Below, in pieces: positions 6,084 to 13,621 of a stretch of DNA of 17,090 nt. Numbering within the stretch: the first letter of the stretch is position 1; each line of letters starts with the position of its first letter. Where the stretch lies: positions 1 to 17,090 of the forward strand of contig QHNU01000015.1 in assembly GCA_003218525.1 (NCBI GenBank), given 5' to 3'. The notes below the pieces were generated by a model. That model did not search any database and was not told where the DNA came from. It worked only from the letters and a program-made list of their open reading frames with translations. Position numbers and translations under genes: made by a program. This DNA comes from Verrucomicrobiota bacterium. Its GTDB lineage: Bacteria > Verrucomicrobiota > Verrucomicrobiia > Chthoniobacterales > UBA10450.

Positions 6084-6329
6084 CGAATCGACGCCCTATA
6101 TAAGGATTATCAAATAGATTGGTATTCGGCTTTGCGGTCAGCCTAGCATCTAGTCGAGTGGGTCGCGAGAGAGCGAAAAGCCAAAGGCAAATCAAGCGCG
6201 ACAACATGCAGAAAAGCTCAGAGACGATCGCGAATGAAGATTTAAGGCGGTTGTGTAGCCAACGGTTCGCCGGTCATCGCTGACTTGTTGTAAGAATTGC
6301 CTGTGTGAGGGCGGTTTACCTGGGGGAGC
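6084..6329. other. Intergenic stretch with a weak small frame
   Basis: The 246 bases between the receiver remnant and the tRNA fragment contain a frame from 6104 (TTG 6119, ATG 6206) to a TGA near 6284. It has a protein-like basic middle, RERAKSQRQIKRDNMQKSSE followed by TIANEDLRRL, but no ribosome binding site or known family. It could be a remnant of an element-borne gene. I see no hairpin with a T-tract. Confidence 0.25.
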
Positions 6330-6356
6330 GGTGAGGGAGGGATTCGAACCCTCGGA
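6330..6356 (-). pseudogene. 3' fragment of a tRNA-Ser-like gene
   Basis: On the minus strand the sequence reads CCGAGGGTTCGAATCCC then TCCCTCACCG. This has the full T arm (GAGGG-TTCGAAT-CCCTC) and a 3' acceptor strand CCTCACC with discriminator G, the pattern I associate with tRNA-Ser genes whose 5' end is GGTGAGG. No 5' half, anticodon arm or variable arm is found upstream. CCA is not encoded. 3' tRNA fragments like this are the usual scar of tRNA-directed integration. Confidence 0.65.
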
Positions 6357-6383
6357 TTAATGGCGGCAATTTTTGAACCCTCG
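6346..6383. repeat. Direct repeat of the tRNA T-arm core, candidate attachment site
   Basis: GAACCCTCG occurs at 6346-6354, inside the tRNA fragment, and again at 6375-6383, preceded in both cases by a T-rich or TTCG context. A duplicated T-arm core 29 bases apart is what nested or repeated tyrosine-recombinase events at a tRNA would leave. No integrase gene is present in the window. Confidence 0.4.
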
Positions 6384-6439
6384 CTGAAATTTTATCCGGC
6401 TATTTTGTACGACCTCGCCGGTTTATTGCGATCACTTGA

Positions 6440-6505
6440 GATTAGGTGAGAACATGGCGCGCGCTGTTTTACCTATGGCAACGCGCGTCAGATTAAATGA
6501 GAACA
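6440..6505. repeat. Imperfect 15-bp direct repeats near the tRNA scar
   Basis: GATTAGGTGAGAACA (6440-6454) and GATTAAATGAGAACA (6491-6505) match at 13 of 15 positions and lie 51 bases apart. A third partial copy (AAATGAGAAG, 6505-6514) follows directly. Their place between the two tRNA fragments fits integrase arm-type sites or an element end, but this is inference. Confidence 0.45.
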
Positions 6506-6528
6506 AATGAGAAGATTTGGCAGGTAGG

Positions 6529-6566
<38 letters not shown>

Positions 6567-6585
6567 GCAAACGGATTGGAATAAT

Positions 6586-6615
6586 CGCCGGGCCTTCTCC
6601 CGGCGCAACCTTTTT
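6586..6615 (+). terminator. Hairpin followed by T5, possible intrinsic terminator
   Basis: CGCCGGG (6586-6592) pairs perfectly with CCCGGCG (6599-6605) across a 6-nt loop, followed five bases later by TTTTT (6611-6615). On the plus strand this would end transcription coming from the left before the DUF6249 gene. The offset of the T-tract makes it a weak candidate. Confidence 0.35.
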
Positions 6616-6688
6616 CCACCGCGACAAAATGGCATCGCCGCGCAATTTTTTGAATCTGAAATTGCTTTCCACCGCATCTCACCAGCAA

Positions 6689-7405
6689 ATGAAACCTATG
6701 AAAGCTTTAGTCCTCGGCAGCGTCGCTTCCTTCGGGATAACGCTAGCCGTTCTCGCGCAGACTCCTACGCCTCCCGTGCCTGGTTCTCCAGCGGCACCCG
6801 CGCCGGTTTCGCCTGCTGCTCCAGCCGCGGCCGCTTCGCCGGCGACGAATGGCGCGCCAGTGGTATCAGCCACTCCAATGGCGAGTCCGTCTGCGGCCAA
6901 CGAACTCGCCAACAAGATCAAGCAACGGTCCGACCGTAACTTCAAGAAGGGATTCCATATCAGCGTCAACGATGATGAGGAAGATTCAGCGGTTCGGCAT
7001 CACGGATCGAATGACGATTTTCCGCTAGCAGCGATCCCCATTGCTGTCATCGCGATGCTTTCCGTCTTCGGGGCGCCGGTCGCTATTGTTGCGGTGATCA
7101 TGTTCGTCAGTTGGGCCAAAACCCGCTCACTGCATCGCACGGTACGCGCGATGGTGGAAAAAGGGCAGCCGGTTCCGCCTGAATTGCTGGCCTCGCCAGC
7201 GGGAGCACCGTTGCGGCCCTGGTACGATCTGCGCCGCGGCATTGTGCTGTTGGCGGTCGGCTTCGGTATCGTGATGTTCTTCGGGATCAGCGCCGGGTGG
7301 GATAACGGGGTCTGGGCTCTTGGATCGATTCCCGCCCTTATTGGCGCCGGCTACATCCTCGCCTGGCGGCTTGCTAACAAGCACGCGAACGGGTTCAAAA
7401 TGTGA
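6689..7405 (+). CDS. Exported Ala/Pro-rich protein with a DUF6249-type membrane domain
   Basis: I start at ATG 6689 because it opens a good signal peptide, MKPMKALVLGSVASFGITLA with cleavage after VLAQ (about residue 24). Longer in-frame starts (6629, 6497) would translate the tRNA-Gly fragment. ATG 6698 is equally possible. Residues 25-70 are a low-complexity Ala/Pro/Ser linker. They are followed by a charged segment and then a membrane module with helices near 113-141, 184-201 and 209-227. Between them lies the conserved-looking cytoplasmic piece SLHRTVRAMVEKGQPVPPEL. That piece and the helix layout match DUF6249 proteins as I know them, a family of unknown function. Its stop overlaps the probable start region of the ECF sigma gene, so it is probably the first gene of a three-gene operon and may be part of the sensing side. 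Confidence 0.72.
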   Translation: MKPMKALVLGSVASFGITLAVLAQTPTPPVPGSPAAPAPVSPAAPAAAASPATNGAPVVSATPMASPSAANELANKIKQRSDRNFKKGFHISVNDDEEDSAVRHHGSNDDFPLAAIPIAVIAMLSVFGAPVAIVAVIMFVSWAKTRSLHRTVRAMVEKGQPVPPELLASPAGAPLRPWYDLRRGIVLLAVGFGIVMFFGISAGWDNGVWALGSIPALIGAGYILAWRLANKHANGFKM

Positions 7406-7406
7406 T

Positions 7407-7940
7407 GTGGAGCTGACCGATGCCGATCTGCTCGCACGAGTCCTCGTTGATGGTGACCAACACGCTTTTGGCGAGCTGGTTCGCCGTCATCAATCGCCCG
7501 TGCGCGGTCTTCTGCGGCAACTCACGCGGGCCGACGTTGAATTGGCCGATGATCTCGCCCAGGAGACCTTTATTCGCGCTTACAAGAACATCAGAAGCTT
7601 TCGCGGCGAGGCGAAGTTTTCTACCTGGCTTTATCGAATCGCTTACAACGTCTTTCGCGATCAAGCACGTAAGCGAAAGGAACTCGTCGGCATCGATGAA
7701 GCGCAATGGCAATCGCAGGCTGATCCGCAAACGGCGGATCCGGGATTACGTCACGATCTGATGAACGCGTTGAATTCACTCCCATTGCACGAGCGCAGCG
7801 CCATTGTCCTTTGCTGTCAAAACGGTCTGTCCCACGACGAAGCGGCCCGGGTCCTCGAGATTCCGCTCGGGACGGTCAAAACGAACGTCTTGCGCGGACG
7901 TGAGAAATTGAAGAAAATACTGGCAGCCTGGGGTCCATAG
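7407..7940 (+). CDS. ECF-type RNA polymerase sigma-70 factor
   Basis: The GTG at 7407 starts directly after the TGA of the previous gene (7403-7405) and gives a 177-aa protein of typical ECF length, beginning ELTDADLLARVLVDGDQHAF. Region 2 spans about 20-90, with ADDLAQETFIRAYKNIRSFR (47-66) and FSTWLYRIAYNVFRDQARKR (71-90) for -10 recognition and melting. Region 4 spans about 117-172, with NALNSLPLHERSAIVL and the helix-turn-helix LSHDEAARVLEIPLGTVKTN (141-160). A longer form from TTG 7320 would overlap the previous gene by some 85 bases and is not needed. Coupled by overlap or near-overlap to both neighbours, it is presumably held inactive by the small membrane protein next door, in the manner of ECF/anti-sigma pairs. 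Confidence 0.9.
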   Translation: MELTDADLLARVLVDGDQHAFGELVRRHQSPVRGLLRQLTRADVELADDLAQETFIRAYKNIRSFRGEAKFSTWLYRIAYNVFRDQARKRKELVGIDEAQWQSQADPQTADPGLRHDLMNALNSLPLHERSAIVLCCQNGLSHDEAARVLEIPLGTVKTNVLRGREKLKKILAAWGP

Positions 7941-7941
7941 G

Positions 7942-8283
7942 ATGAACGAATTGCCTCAAACAGAAGATTGGCTCGATAAGCAGCTGCGTGAAGAAGCGCC
8001 TTACATCGACGACTCCGGTTTCACCGGGCGAGTCATGAAACAACTGCCCCGTCGTCATTCGCTTCGTACCCAACGCGCGATCATCATCCTCACGGCCACG
8101 ATCGTCTCAGTTGTGATTGCCTATTTCGGGTCCGGCGAAGGATGGTTTGTGCGTGAGGCGCTGGTGCGCGCAGCGACTCTGCCGCCTTTGACCGTGTTCG
8201 GCTTCGTGATCGCCTGCGGCTTGCTATTGATCGTCGGCGGACTTTGGGCGGCTCTGACCCGCATCCGCGACCCGATCGCCTGA
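7942..8283 (+). CDS. Small two-helix membrane protein, probable anti-sigma factor
   Basis: ATG 7942 lies one base after the sigma-factor stop, so translation is probably coupled. The 113-aa protein has an acidic cytosolic N-terminus (residues 1-45, with YIDDSGFTGRVMKQLP), a first transmembrane helix at about 46-63 and a second at about 83-105. The FTxRVMxxLP motif before the first helix is common in short membrane partners encoded after ECF sigma genes, in my recollection. It lacks a recognisable zinc-binding HxxxCxxC motif, so it is not a classical ZAS anti-sigma. Position and topology argue for an anti-sigma role; this has not been shown. Its stop codon touches the ribF stop codon on the opposite strand. 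Confidence 0.7.
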   Translation: MNELPQTEDWLDKQLREEAPYIDDSGFTGRVMKQLPRRHSLRTQRAIIILTATIVSVVIAYFGSGEGWFVREALVRAATLPPLTVFGFVIACGLLLIVGGLWAALTRIRDPIA

Positions 8284-8290
8284 TTAGGCG
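8277..8290. other. Small hairpin over two abutting convergent stop codons
   Basis: CGCCT (8277-8281) pairs with AGGCG (8286-8290) across GATT. The hairpin covers the TGA of the anti-sigma candidate (8281-8283) and the TAA of ribF on the minus strand (8284-8286), which adjoin with no gap. There is no T-tract on either side, so bidirectional termination would need another mechanism. Confidence 0.5.
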
Positions 8291-9213
8291 GCGCAGAGCT
8301 CGCGTGCGATTTTCACGTCGGAGGCGATTTGTTTCGCGAGCGCTTCCACGTTTTCGAATTTTCTCTCCGGGCGCAAATACTGAACAAATCGCACCTCGAC
8401 ATCCTCCCCGTAAATATCTCGATGAAAATCGAGCAGGTGCAGTTCGATCGCGCGCTCTGCTTGATCTCCGGGCAGGGTGGGCCGAAAACCGATATTGACG
8501 AGACCATGATGCAACACGCCGTGAAGCCAGGCTTCGACAAAGTAAACGCCGTTGGGCGGAAATTGCTCACTATGCGCGCTCAAATTCGCCGTCGGAAAAC
8601 CAAGTTGCCGACCAAGCTTCGCTCCCTCCTTCACTGTTCCTAAAATTGTGTATTCACGCCCGAGCATTTCCGCCGCGCGTGCCAAATCCCCCACCTCGAT
8701 GGCCGCGCGGATGGCCGTGCTGCTCACGACCGTACCATTCACCTTGACCGGCGGAATTCCGACAACGTTCACTTCGTCGTGACTGCCAAGCTCACGCAAT
8801 AGTTCCAGGTTGCCGGCGCGATTCTTTCCGAACGACCATTCGTGTCCGACGCAAATCTCGCGCAACGGCTTCGCGCTCGTGATCAGTTGCGCTACGAAAT
8901 CTTCCGGGCGTGTCGAGGCAAAGTTTTTGTCGAACTTCAGAATGAGCAAATGACCAACTCCAAGCTTGCGAATGAGAGCAATCTTGTGCGGCGTCGAAGT
9001 AATAAGATGCGGCGCACTTTCGGGACGCAGAACTTTGACCGGATGCGGATCGAAAGTAACGACGACCGGCGTGCCTTCCTCGGAATGGGCGTGTCGCGCC
9101 GACATCGAAATCACGGCTTGATGGCCGAGATGCACCCCGTCGAATACGCCGATGGCGAGAAAAATTGGACCCGGCAAATCGGAAAGTGCAGCGATGGAAT
9201 GGAGAATTTCCAT
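8284..9213 (-). CDS. ribF: Bifunctional riboflavin kinase / FAD synthetase RibF
   Basis: It phosphorylates riboflavin to FMN and adenylylates FMN to FAD in the cytoplasm. The 309-aa length is normal for the family. The N-terminal nucleotidyltransferase domain shows GVFDGVHLGHQ (22-32, with the HxGH motif), VTFDPHPVKVL (52-62) and SSTAIRAAI (164-172), the latter equivalent to the ISSTxIR signature. The C-terminal kinase domain shows LGTVKEGAKLGRQLGFPTAN (191-210), with the Gly-Arg-x-Leu-Gly-Phe-Pro-Thr-Ala-Asn motif for ATP/Mg, followed by NGVYFVEAW and the catalytic-loop region VNIGFRPT and AIELHLLDF (Glu257). ATG 9213 lies nine bases after the truB stop, so it is the last gene of the nusA operon, and it meets a plus-strand gene head-on at its stop. 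Confidence 0.95.
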   Translation of the reverse strand: MEILHSIAALSDLPGPIFLAIGVFDGVHLGHQAVISMSARHAHSEEGTPVVVTFDPHPVKVLRPESAPHLITSTPHKIALIRKLGVGHLLILKFDKNFASTRPEDFVAQLITSAKPLREICVGHEWSFGKNRAGNLELLRELGSHDEVNVVGIPPVKVNGTVVSSTAIRAAIEVGDLARAAEMLGREYTILGTVKEGAKLGRQLGFPTANLSAHSEQFPPNGVYFVEAWLHGVLHHGLVNIGFRPTLPGDQAERAIELHLLDFHRDIYGEDVEVRFVQYLRPERKFENVEALAKQIASDVKIARELCAA

Positions 9214-9222
9214 CGCCTTCGA

Positions 9223-9948
9223 TCAAGCCCCGCGCATGCGCGAAACTTGCGGCAAAGACAACATTCGGGACCTAATCTCGGCTGGCTCGCGATTCCGGAT
9301 ATCGTCCACTGTGATCGCATCGGCCACGTCGAACCGTCCCGATTTCACGCGTCGTAAAATGCTCAAATGGCCGCCGCACCCAAGCGCAGCACCGATGTCG
9401 TGCGCGTAGGTGCGGACATAAAAACCCTTGCTGCACACGACCGTAAAATCGATTTCGGGCAACGCAATCCGATCAATGGAATAGCGATATACATGCACCA
9501 GTCGTGGCTCGCGCTCGACCGTTTTTCCCTGGCGGGCCAGTTTGTAAAGGGGAACTCCTCTGTGTTTGATCGCAGAAACCATCGGCGGCATCTGATAAAA
9601 ATCGCCGCGAAATTTTTCAAAGGCACCGCGAATTGCGTTATCGGACAATCCCGAAACCTCGCGCGTCTCGACAACGTCGCCTTCCCGGTCGTGCGTCGCC
9701 GTGGAGACTCCGAGCGTCATTGTGCCCGAGTATTCCTTATCTTCAGCCATGAGAAGGTCTTGAATTTTGGTGCCTCGACCAAGAGTCAAAAGAAGCAGAC
9801 CGGTCGCGATCGGATCGAGTGTGCCGCAATGGCCGACCTTCTTGATCTGCAAACGACGGCGCACCAACGCGACGACATCATGTGAGGTCATGCCGGAGGC
9901 TTTATCCACAAGCAGGACGCCGTCAGCTGTTGTGTCGGATAACATCAC
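9223..9948 (-). CDS. truB: tRNA pseudouridine-55 synthase TruB
   Basis: It converts U55 of the tRNA T-loop to pseudouridine. The catalytic motif GHCGTLDPIATGLLLL carries the nucleophile Asp45 (from ATG 9948). Further family motifs are VDKASGMTSHDVV (14-26), EYSGTMTLGVSTATHDREGD, MPPMVSAIKHRGVPLY and GFYVRTYAHDIGAALGCGGH. At 241 aa it is somewhat short, because the C-terminal PUA-type extension of the enterobacterial enzyme is reduced or absent, as in many bacteria. The start region overlaps the 3' end of the nrnA-type gene by 26 bases. A start at the next Met (9945) would differ by one residue only. Translational coupling within the operon is likely. Confidence 0.95.
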   Translation of the reverse strand: MMLSDTTADGVLLVDKASGMTSHDVVALVRRRLQIKKVGHCGTLDPIATGLLLLTLGRGTKIQDLLMAEDKEYSGTMTLGVSTATHDREGDVVETREVSGLSDNAIRGAFEKFRGDFYQMPPMVSAIKHRGVPLYKLARQGKTVEREPRLVHVYRYSIDRIALPEIDFTVVCSKGFYVRTYAHDIGAALGCGGHLSILRRVKSGRFDVADAITVDDIRNREPAEIRSRMLSLPQVSRMRGA

Positions 9949-10903
9949 ACGCCTTCTCCACGATTTTTTGCGTCACTTCGGTCAATGTCCCGCGCACCCG
10001 CGCTCCCGCCGCCAGGGTGTGGCCACCGCCACCGAAAGTCTGGCAGATTGCGCACACATCGACTGCTTCGTTTTTCGACCGCATACTCACGCGCACTTTG
10101 CCGTCTACTAATTCCTCGAAAAAGATCGCGACGACCAGGCCATGAATAGCACGTAAATGATCGATCAAGCCTTCATTATCTTCCGGGAGCGCGCCGACCG
10201 ATTTTGCCATCTCCTGACTCAGACTGAACCAAGCCAGCTTATCGTCGCATCCGAATTGCATCGTACCGAGCAACAGGCGCAATAGTTCGACCCGGCGTTT
10301 CGGATAGTTTTCGTAAAGCAACTGGCTCAAGCGTCCAACATTGACCCCGGCCCGGATCAGATCGGCTGCAATTTCGAACGTTCGGGCTGTCGTATTCGGA
10401 TATTGGAATGATCCGGTATCCGTTGAAATGGCAGCGTAAAGATTCTCCGCCACCGCTGGCGTCATTGGTAATTTCTCAGTGGAAATGAGGTCGAAAAGAA
10501 TTTGACCAGTGGCAGGAGCGATGGGGTCAATATAAACGAGATCGCCATAGCCCGGATTGCTTGGGTGATGATCGATGTTAATCCAAATCTTGGCCTTGCG
10601 AATCGCTTCCGCCGCCTTCCCCAGGCGATTTTGGGTCGCTGTATCAAGCGCGATCGCGACATCGAATTGCTCCGGTGCGTTTGGCGGGGGTGTCAATAGT
10701 TCAGCCCCGGCCAAAAAACTATATTTCTCGAGCATGCCTTCTTCGTTCCAGGCGCGGACATTCTTGCCAAGCTCGTTCAGCGATAAGGCGAGGGCCAGCG
10801 TACTCCCTAAAGCATCACCATCGGGTCGAACATGGCTAAGGATGGCAAATCGGTGGTGCTGGCGTAAGGCGCGCCCGATCGCATCGAGTGTGCTTCTGTT
10901 CAC
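9923..10903 (-). CDS. nrnA: DHH/DHHA1 phosphoesterase, NrnA-type (oligoribonuclease / pAp phosphatase)
   Basis: The DHH-family signature is complete: SHVRPDGDALGS (23-34, metal-binding Asp28 and Asp30), VAIALDTA (Asp87), the name-giving INIDHHPSNPGYGD (DHH 111-113) and STDTGSFQYPNT (around 160-171). The DHHA1 substrate domain ends with the glycine-rich FGGGGHTLAAGARV (290-303). The 326-aa length and the position between rbfA and truB are typical of NrnA, which degrades short oligoribonucleotides and dephosphorylates 3'-phosphoadenosine 5'-phosphate. The ATG at 10903 overlaps the rbfA stop by four bases (ATGA arrangement), so the two are coupled. The exact balance of nanoRNase and pAp phosphatase activity cannot be read from the sequence. 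Confidence 0.92.
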   Translation of the reverse strand: MNRSTLDAIGRALRQHHRFAILSHVRPDGDALGSTLALALSLNELGKNVRAWNEEGMLEKYSFLAGAELLTPPPNAPEQFDVAIALDTATQNRLGKAAEAIRKAKIWINIDHHPSNPGYGDLVYIDPIAPATGQILFDLISTEKLPMTPAVAENLYAAISTDTGSFQYPNTTARTFEIAADLIRAGVNVGRLSQLLYENYPKRRVELLRLLLGTMQFGCDDKLAWFSLSQEMAKSVGALPEDNEGLIDHLRAIHGLVVAIFFEELVDGKVRVSMRSKNEAVDVCAICQTFGGGGHTLAAGARVRGTLTEVTQKIVEKACDVIRHNS

Positions 10904-11253
10904 GCCTCGTTTTCGCGTGGCGGAAGCGGATCGATCTCCTGCATGATCTCAATCACGCGGGCACCGCGTTCGATCGAGTCGTCGAGATGAAAAACAAGGT
11001 GAGGCGTGTATTTAAGCACAACGTTTTTTGCCAGAGTAGCCTGGAGCGCAGCTCGATGCGCCTCAAGCTCGCTAATCACGGCTGCACCGGAAGTGCCGAG
11101 CACGCTGACAAAAACATGCGCGCTTTTCAAATCGGCCGTGACGTCCACCTGATTGACGCTGACAAGTCCGGTCTGAAACGTCATCTCGCGCGCAATAATG
11201 CCGCTAAGTTCGCGTTTGAGAAGTTCGTTTACCCGGAGCAGTCGATGTTTCAT
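10900..11253 (-). CDS. rbfA: 30S ribosome-binding factor RbfA
   Basis: The 117-aa protein starts MKHRLLRVNELLKRELSGII and contains the KH-type core with VSVNQVDVTADLKSAHVFVS, then HRAALQATLAKNVVLKYTPH, then LVFHLDDSIERGARV. These are typical RbfA segments, including the conserved helix-kink region and the late LxFxxDxSxxxG motif. It helps mature the 17S rRNA end and the central pseudoknot of the 30S subunit. Upstream, the whole gap to infB is filled by a twin-hairpin repeat. One hairpin loop (AGAGG on this strand) is the only Shine-Dalgarno-like sequence, about 12 bases from the ATG, so translation could depend on that structure. Its stop overlaps the nrnA start. Confidence 0.94.
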   Translation of the reverse strand: MKHRLLRVNELLKRELSGIIAREMTFQTGLVSVNQVDVTADLKSAHVFVSVLGTSGAAVISELEAHRAALQATLAKNVVLKYTPHLVFHLDDSIERGARVIEIMQEIDPLPPRENEA

Positions 11254-11254
11254 C

Positions 11255-11319
11255 TGTAGCCCGCCCCTCTGGCGGGCCGTTTGTTTTACTCGGCACGGCG
11301 ACAGAGCGCCGTGGCTACA
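11255..11319. repeat. 65-bp twin-hairpin palindromic repeat filling the infB-rbfA gap
   Basis: The element begins TGTAGCC (11255-11261) and ends with the exact inverse GGCTACA (11313-11319). It contains two perfect hairpins: GCCCGCC/GGCGGGC (11259-11265 with 11271-11277, 5-nt loop) and CACGGCG/CGCCGTG (11294-11300 with 11307-11313, 6-nt loop), joined by a T-rich linker. It lies one base after the rbfA start codon region and four bases before the infB stop, so it occupies 65 of the 70 intergenic bases. I recall similar GTAGCC-bounded hairpin repeats as frequent intergenic elements in soil Verrucomicrobiota, which suggests a REP/MITE-like origin; only one copy is in this window. Confidence 0.75.
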
Positions 11320-11323
11320 TTGT

Positions 11324-13567
11324 TCACAATTTCTGGGCCACCTGCTCGAGCTGGTAACACTCGATGATGTCGCCCACCTGGTATTCGCTAAAATCCCCGA
11401 GCTTAATACCGCATTCGAGTCCGGACCGAACCTCCTTCACATCGTCTTGGAAGCGGCGCAACGTCGCCACTCCGCCATCGTAGACAGGTTGGCGGCGTCG
11501 CAAGATGCGTGCTCGCCCGGTGCGCGCGATGCGTCCGTCGGTCACCAGACAACCGGCCACAATGCCTTTGCTTAATTGGAAAACCTGTTTGACTTCAGCG
11601 TGACCAATGACGGTTTCGCGATGCTCTGGGTCGAGTAACCCCGCCATCGCTTCTTTGATCTGATCGAGCAGTTCGTAAATGATTGAATAGAGCTTGATCT
11701 GCACGCCTTCGTGTTTCGCTGCCGTCACCGCCATGTTTTCAACCTTAACGCTGAAGCCGATCACGACCGCGTTCGATGCGCTGGCAAGTAAAATGTCGTT
11801 CTCCGAAATCGGCCCAACGCCGGCGTGAATGATATCAAGCTCGACTTTCTTGCTTTCGATCTGGCCGAGGGCGCCGGTGAGCGCTTCGAGTGAACCTTGC
11901 ACGTCGGTCTTAAGCACAATGCGCAAGATTTTTTTTCCGTCCGCAGCTTCGAGCAAAGTTTCCAGGGTGGCGCGTTGCGGTGTCGCCAGCTTCCCGGCAC
12001 GCTTGGCTTCGAGTCGCTCTTCACTCAACGTTTTCGCTTCCCGTTCCGAATCCATCACCAGCAATTCGTCTCCGGCATTGGGCAGACCAATGAAACCAAG
12101 GACTTTCACCGGCATGGATGGTCCGGCTTCCCTGACTGAATTTCCGTGATCATCGATCAGCGATTTCACTTTGCCGCTGTAATCACCGCAGATGAAGGCG
12201 TCGCCAATTCTCAGCGTTCCCATCTGGACGATGACGGTCGCGGTCGGACCACGACCCGCCTCGATCTGCGCTTCAATGACGGTGCCGCGCGGTTTCGCCG
12301 TCGGCGACGCTTTCAGCTCCATCACCTCGGCTTGCAACGTCATCATTTCCAGAAGCTGGTCGATATTCGTTCCTCTGGTCGCGGAGACCGGCACTGTAAT
12401 TGTCTCGCCGCCCCAATCTTCCGGCATCAATTCGCGCTCCTGTAGTTGCTTCTTCACCCGATCGATATTTGCGCTCGCCAGATCCATTTTGTTGATCGCG
12501 ACCATGATCTTCACGTGGGGCGCGGCCTTGGCATGATTGATTGCTTCGATCGTCTGCGGCATGACGCCGTCATCGGCAGCCACAACAAGCACCACGATGT
12601 CCGTCACCGAAGCGCCGCGGGCCCGCATCGCGGTAAAGGCCGCGTGACCCGGCGTATCGAGAAACGTGATCGGCTGACCTTTGTATTCAACGCGATAAGC
12701 ACCGATGTGCTGCGTGATCCCTCCGGCTTCCCCGGCGGCGACGCGCGTCTTGCGGATCGCGTCCATCAACGATGTCTTACCGTGATCGACGTGACCCATG
12801 AAGGTAATGATTGGGGCACGAGGCTTAAGTTCCTCTTCTTTGGCCGGCTCAGGTTTGGGCGGGGCGATGACGACCTGCTCAATTTTATGCACGCCGCCTC
12901 CTTTTTCGCGGCGTTCCTTCTCAAGAACGAACCCATGTGCTTCCGCAATCTTCGAGGCAATATCGGGCTCGATCGTCTGATTTAGATTCGCAAAAATGTT
13001 GAAATTCATCAGCTCAGCAATGAGCTGATGCGGCTTCAAACTAAGTTGGAGCGCTAGTTCGCGAACAATGATCGGGGGTTTAATAAGAATGACGTTCTTC
13101 GCCTCCTCCGGCTCCGCCGCAACCGGTGCGACTTCGCTATCAGCGGTGGCCGCTCGCGGTTCGATCATTTCTGCCGCCACCGGTGCGGATGGGGGAGGCG
13201 GAAGCTCAACAGATGGTGGCGGGGCAACCGTCTCCGGCTTGGAAATCAAACGGGAGATCGGTGGCAGAACTGCCTTTTTGATTTTATTCTGACCGTCGGC
13301 CGACTTCGGTTTCGGCTTAACCTCGTCGATTAAGGAGAGCGACTCCGGCTTTTTCGTTACCGCAGGTTTTTCAACCGGTTCGGAAGGCCTGCTTACCGAG
13401 GTTGACGCCGCATTTTCGGCAGGACCTGGTGTGAGCTTCTCCCCGGATCGGGGCTTGATCTCCTTTGCTCTAGACGTTGCAGCTTTCTGAGAAACAGACT
13501 TCGCCGGTTTCCGCGCACTCGCTGCGGATTTCCGCGCCGGCGATTTCGTCGTGGTTTTCGTTGCCAT
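11324..13567 (-). CDS. infB: Translation initiation factor IF-2
   Basis: This GTPase brings initiator tRNA to the 30S subunit and promotes subunit joining. The 747-aa protein has a long low-complexity Lys/Ala/Pro N-terminus (1-160). An IF2N-type domain follows (about 164-215: PPIIVRELALQLSLKPHQLI then MNFNIFANLNQTIE). The G domain has G1 GHVDHGKT (258-265), the switch region GGITQHIGAY (282-291), G3 DTPGH (304-308), G4 NKMD (359-362) and G5 SAT. Domains II-IV follow, with VQGSLEALTGAL and the C-terminal IF2-C barrel ending FSEYQVGDIIECYQLEQ. ATG 13567 is preceded by AGAGGA at good spacing. It follows nusA after a 54-base gap containing a hairpin. Confidence 0.97.
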   Translation of the reverse strand: MATKTTTKSPARKSAASARKPAKSVSQKAATSRAKEIKPRSGEKLTPGPAENAASTSVSRPSEPVEKPAVTKKPESLSLIDEVKPKPKSADGQNKIKKAVLPPISRLISKPETVAPPPSVELPPPPSAPVAAEMIEPRAATADSEVAPVAAEPEEAKNVILIKPPIIVRELALQLSLKPHQLIAELMNFNIFANLNQTIEPDIASKIAEAHGFVLEKERREKGGGVHKIEQVVIAPPKPEPAKEEELKPRAPIITFMGHVDHGKTSLMDAIRKTRVAAGEAGGITQHIGAYRVEYKGQPITFLDTPGHAAFTAMRARGASVTDIVVLVVAADDGVMPQTIEAINHAKAAPHVKIMVAINKMDLASANIDRVKKQLQERELMPEDWGGETITVPVSATRGTNIDQLLEMMTLQAEVMELKASPTAKPRGTVIEAQIEAGRGPTATVIVQMGTLRIGDAFICGDYSGKVKSLIDDHGNSVREAGPSMPVKVLGFIGLPNAGDELLVMDSEREAKTLSEERLEAKRAGKLATPQRATLETLLEAADGKKILRIVLKTDVQGSLEALTGALGQIESKKVELDIIHAGVGPISENDILLASASNAVVIGFSVKVENMAVTAAKHEGVQIKLYSIIYELLDQIKEAMAGLLDPEHRETVIGHAEVKQVFQLSKGIVAGCLVTDGRIARTGRARILRRRQPVYDGGVATLRRFQDDVKEVRSGLECGIKLGDFSEYQVGDIIECYQLEQVAQKL

Positions 13568-13590
13568 TTTGTTCCTCTAAAAATCTGCTC

Positions 13591-13619
13591 ATGGCTCTGA
13601 GCTCCTAGCGGAGAGCCAT
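13591..13619 (-). promoter_or_regulatory. Stem-loop in the nusA-infB gap
   Basis: On the minus strand ATGGCTCT pairs perfectly with AGAGCCAT across 13 bases that include CCGCTAGGAG, itself able to form CTCC-GCTA-GGAG. The hairpin begins three bases after the nusA stop, and a short T-tract (ATTTTTA) follows about eight bases later, before the infB ribosome binding site. It could act as a processing site or weak attenuator between nusA and infB. The T-tract is too distant for a strong intrinsic terminator. Confidence 0.5.
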
Positions 13620-13621
13620 CA

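Noticed and set aside
12146..12985. Open plus-strand frames within infB
   Set aside because: They are antisense to a clearly identified, full-length infB and have His/Arg-rich shadow composition.
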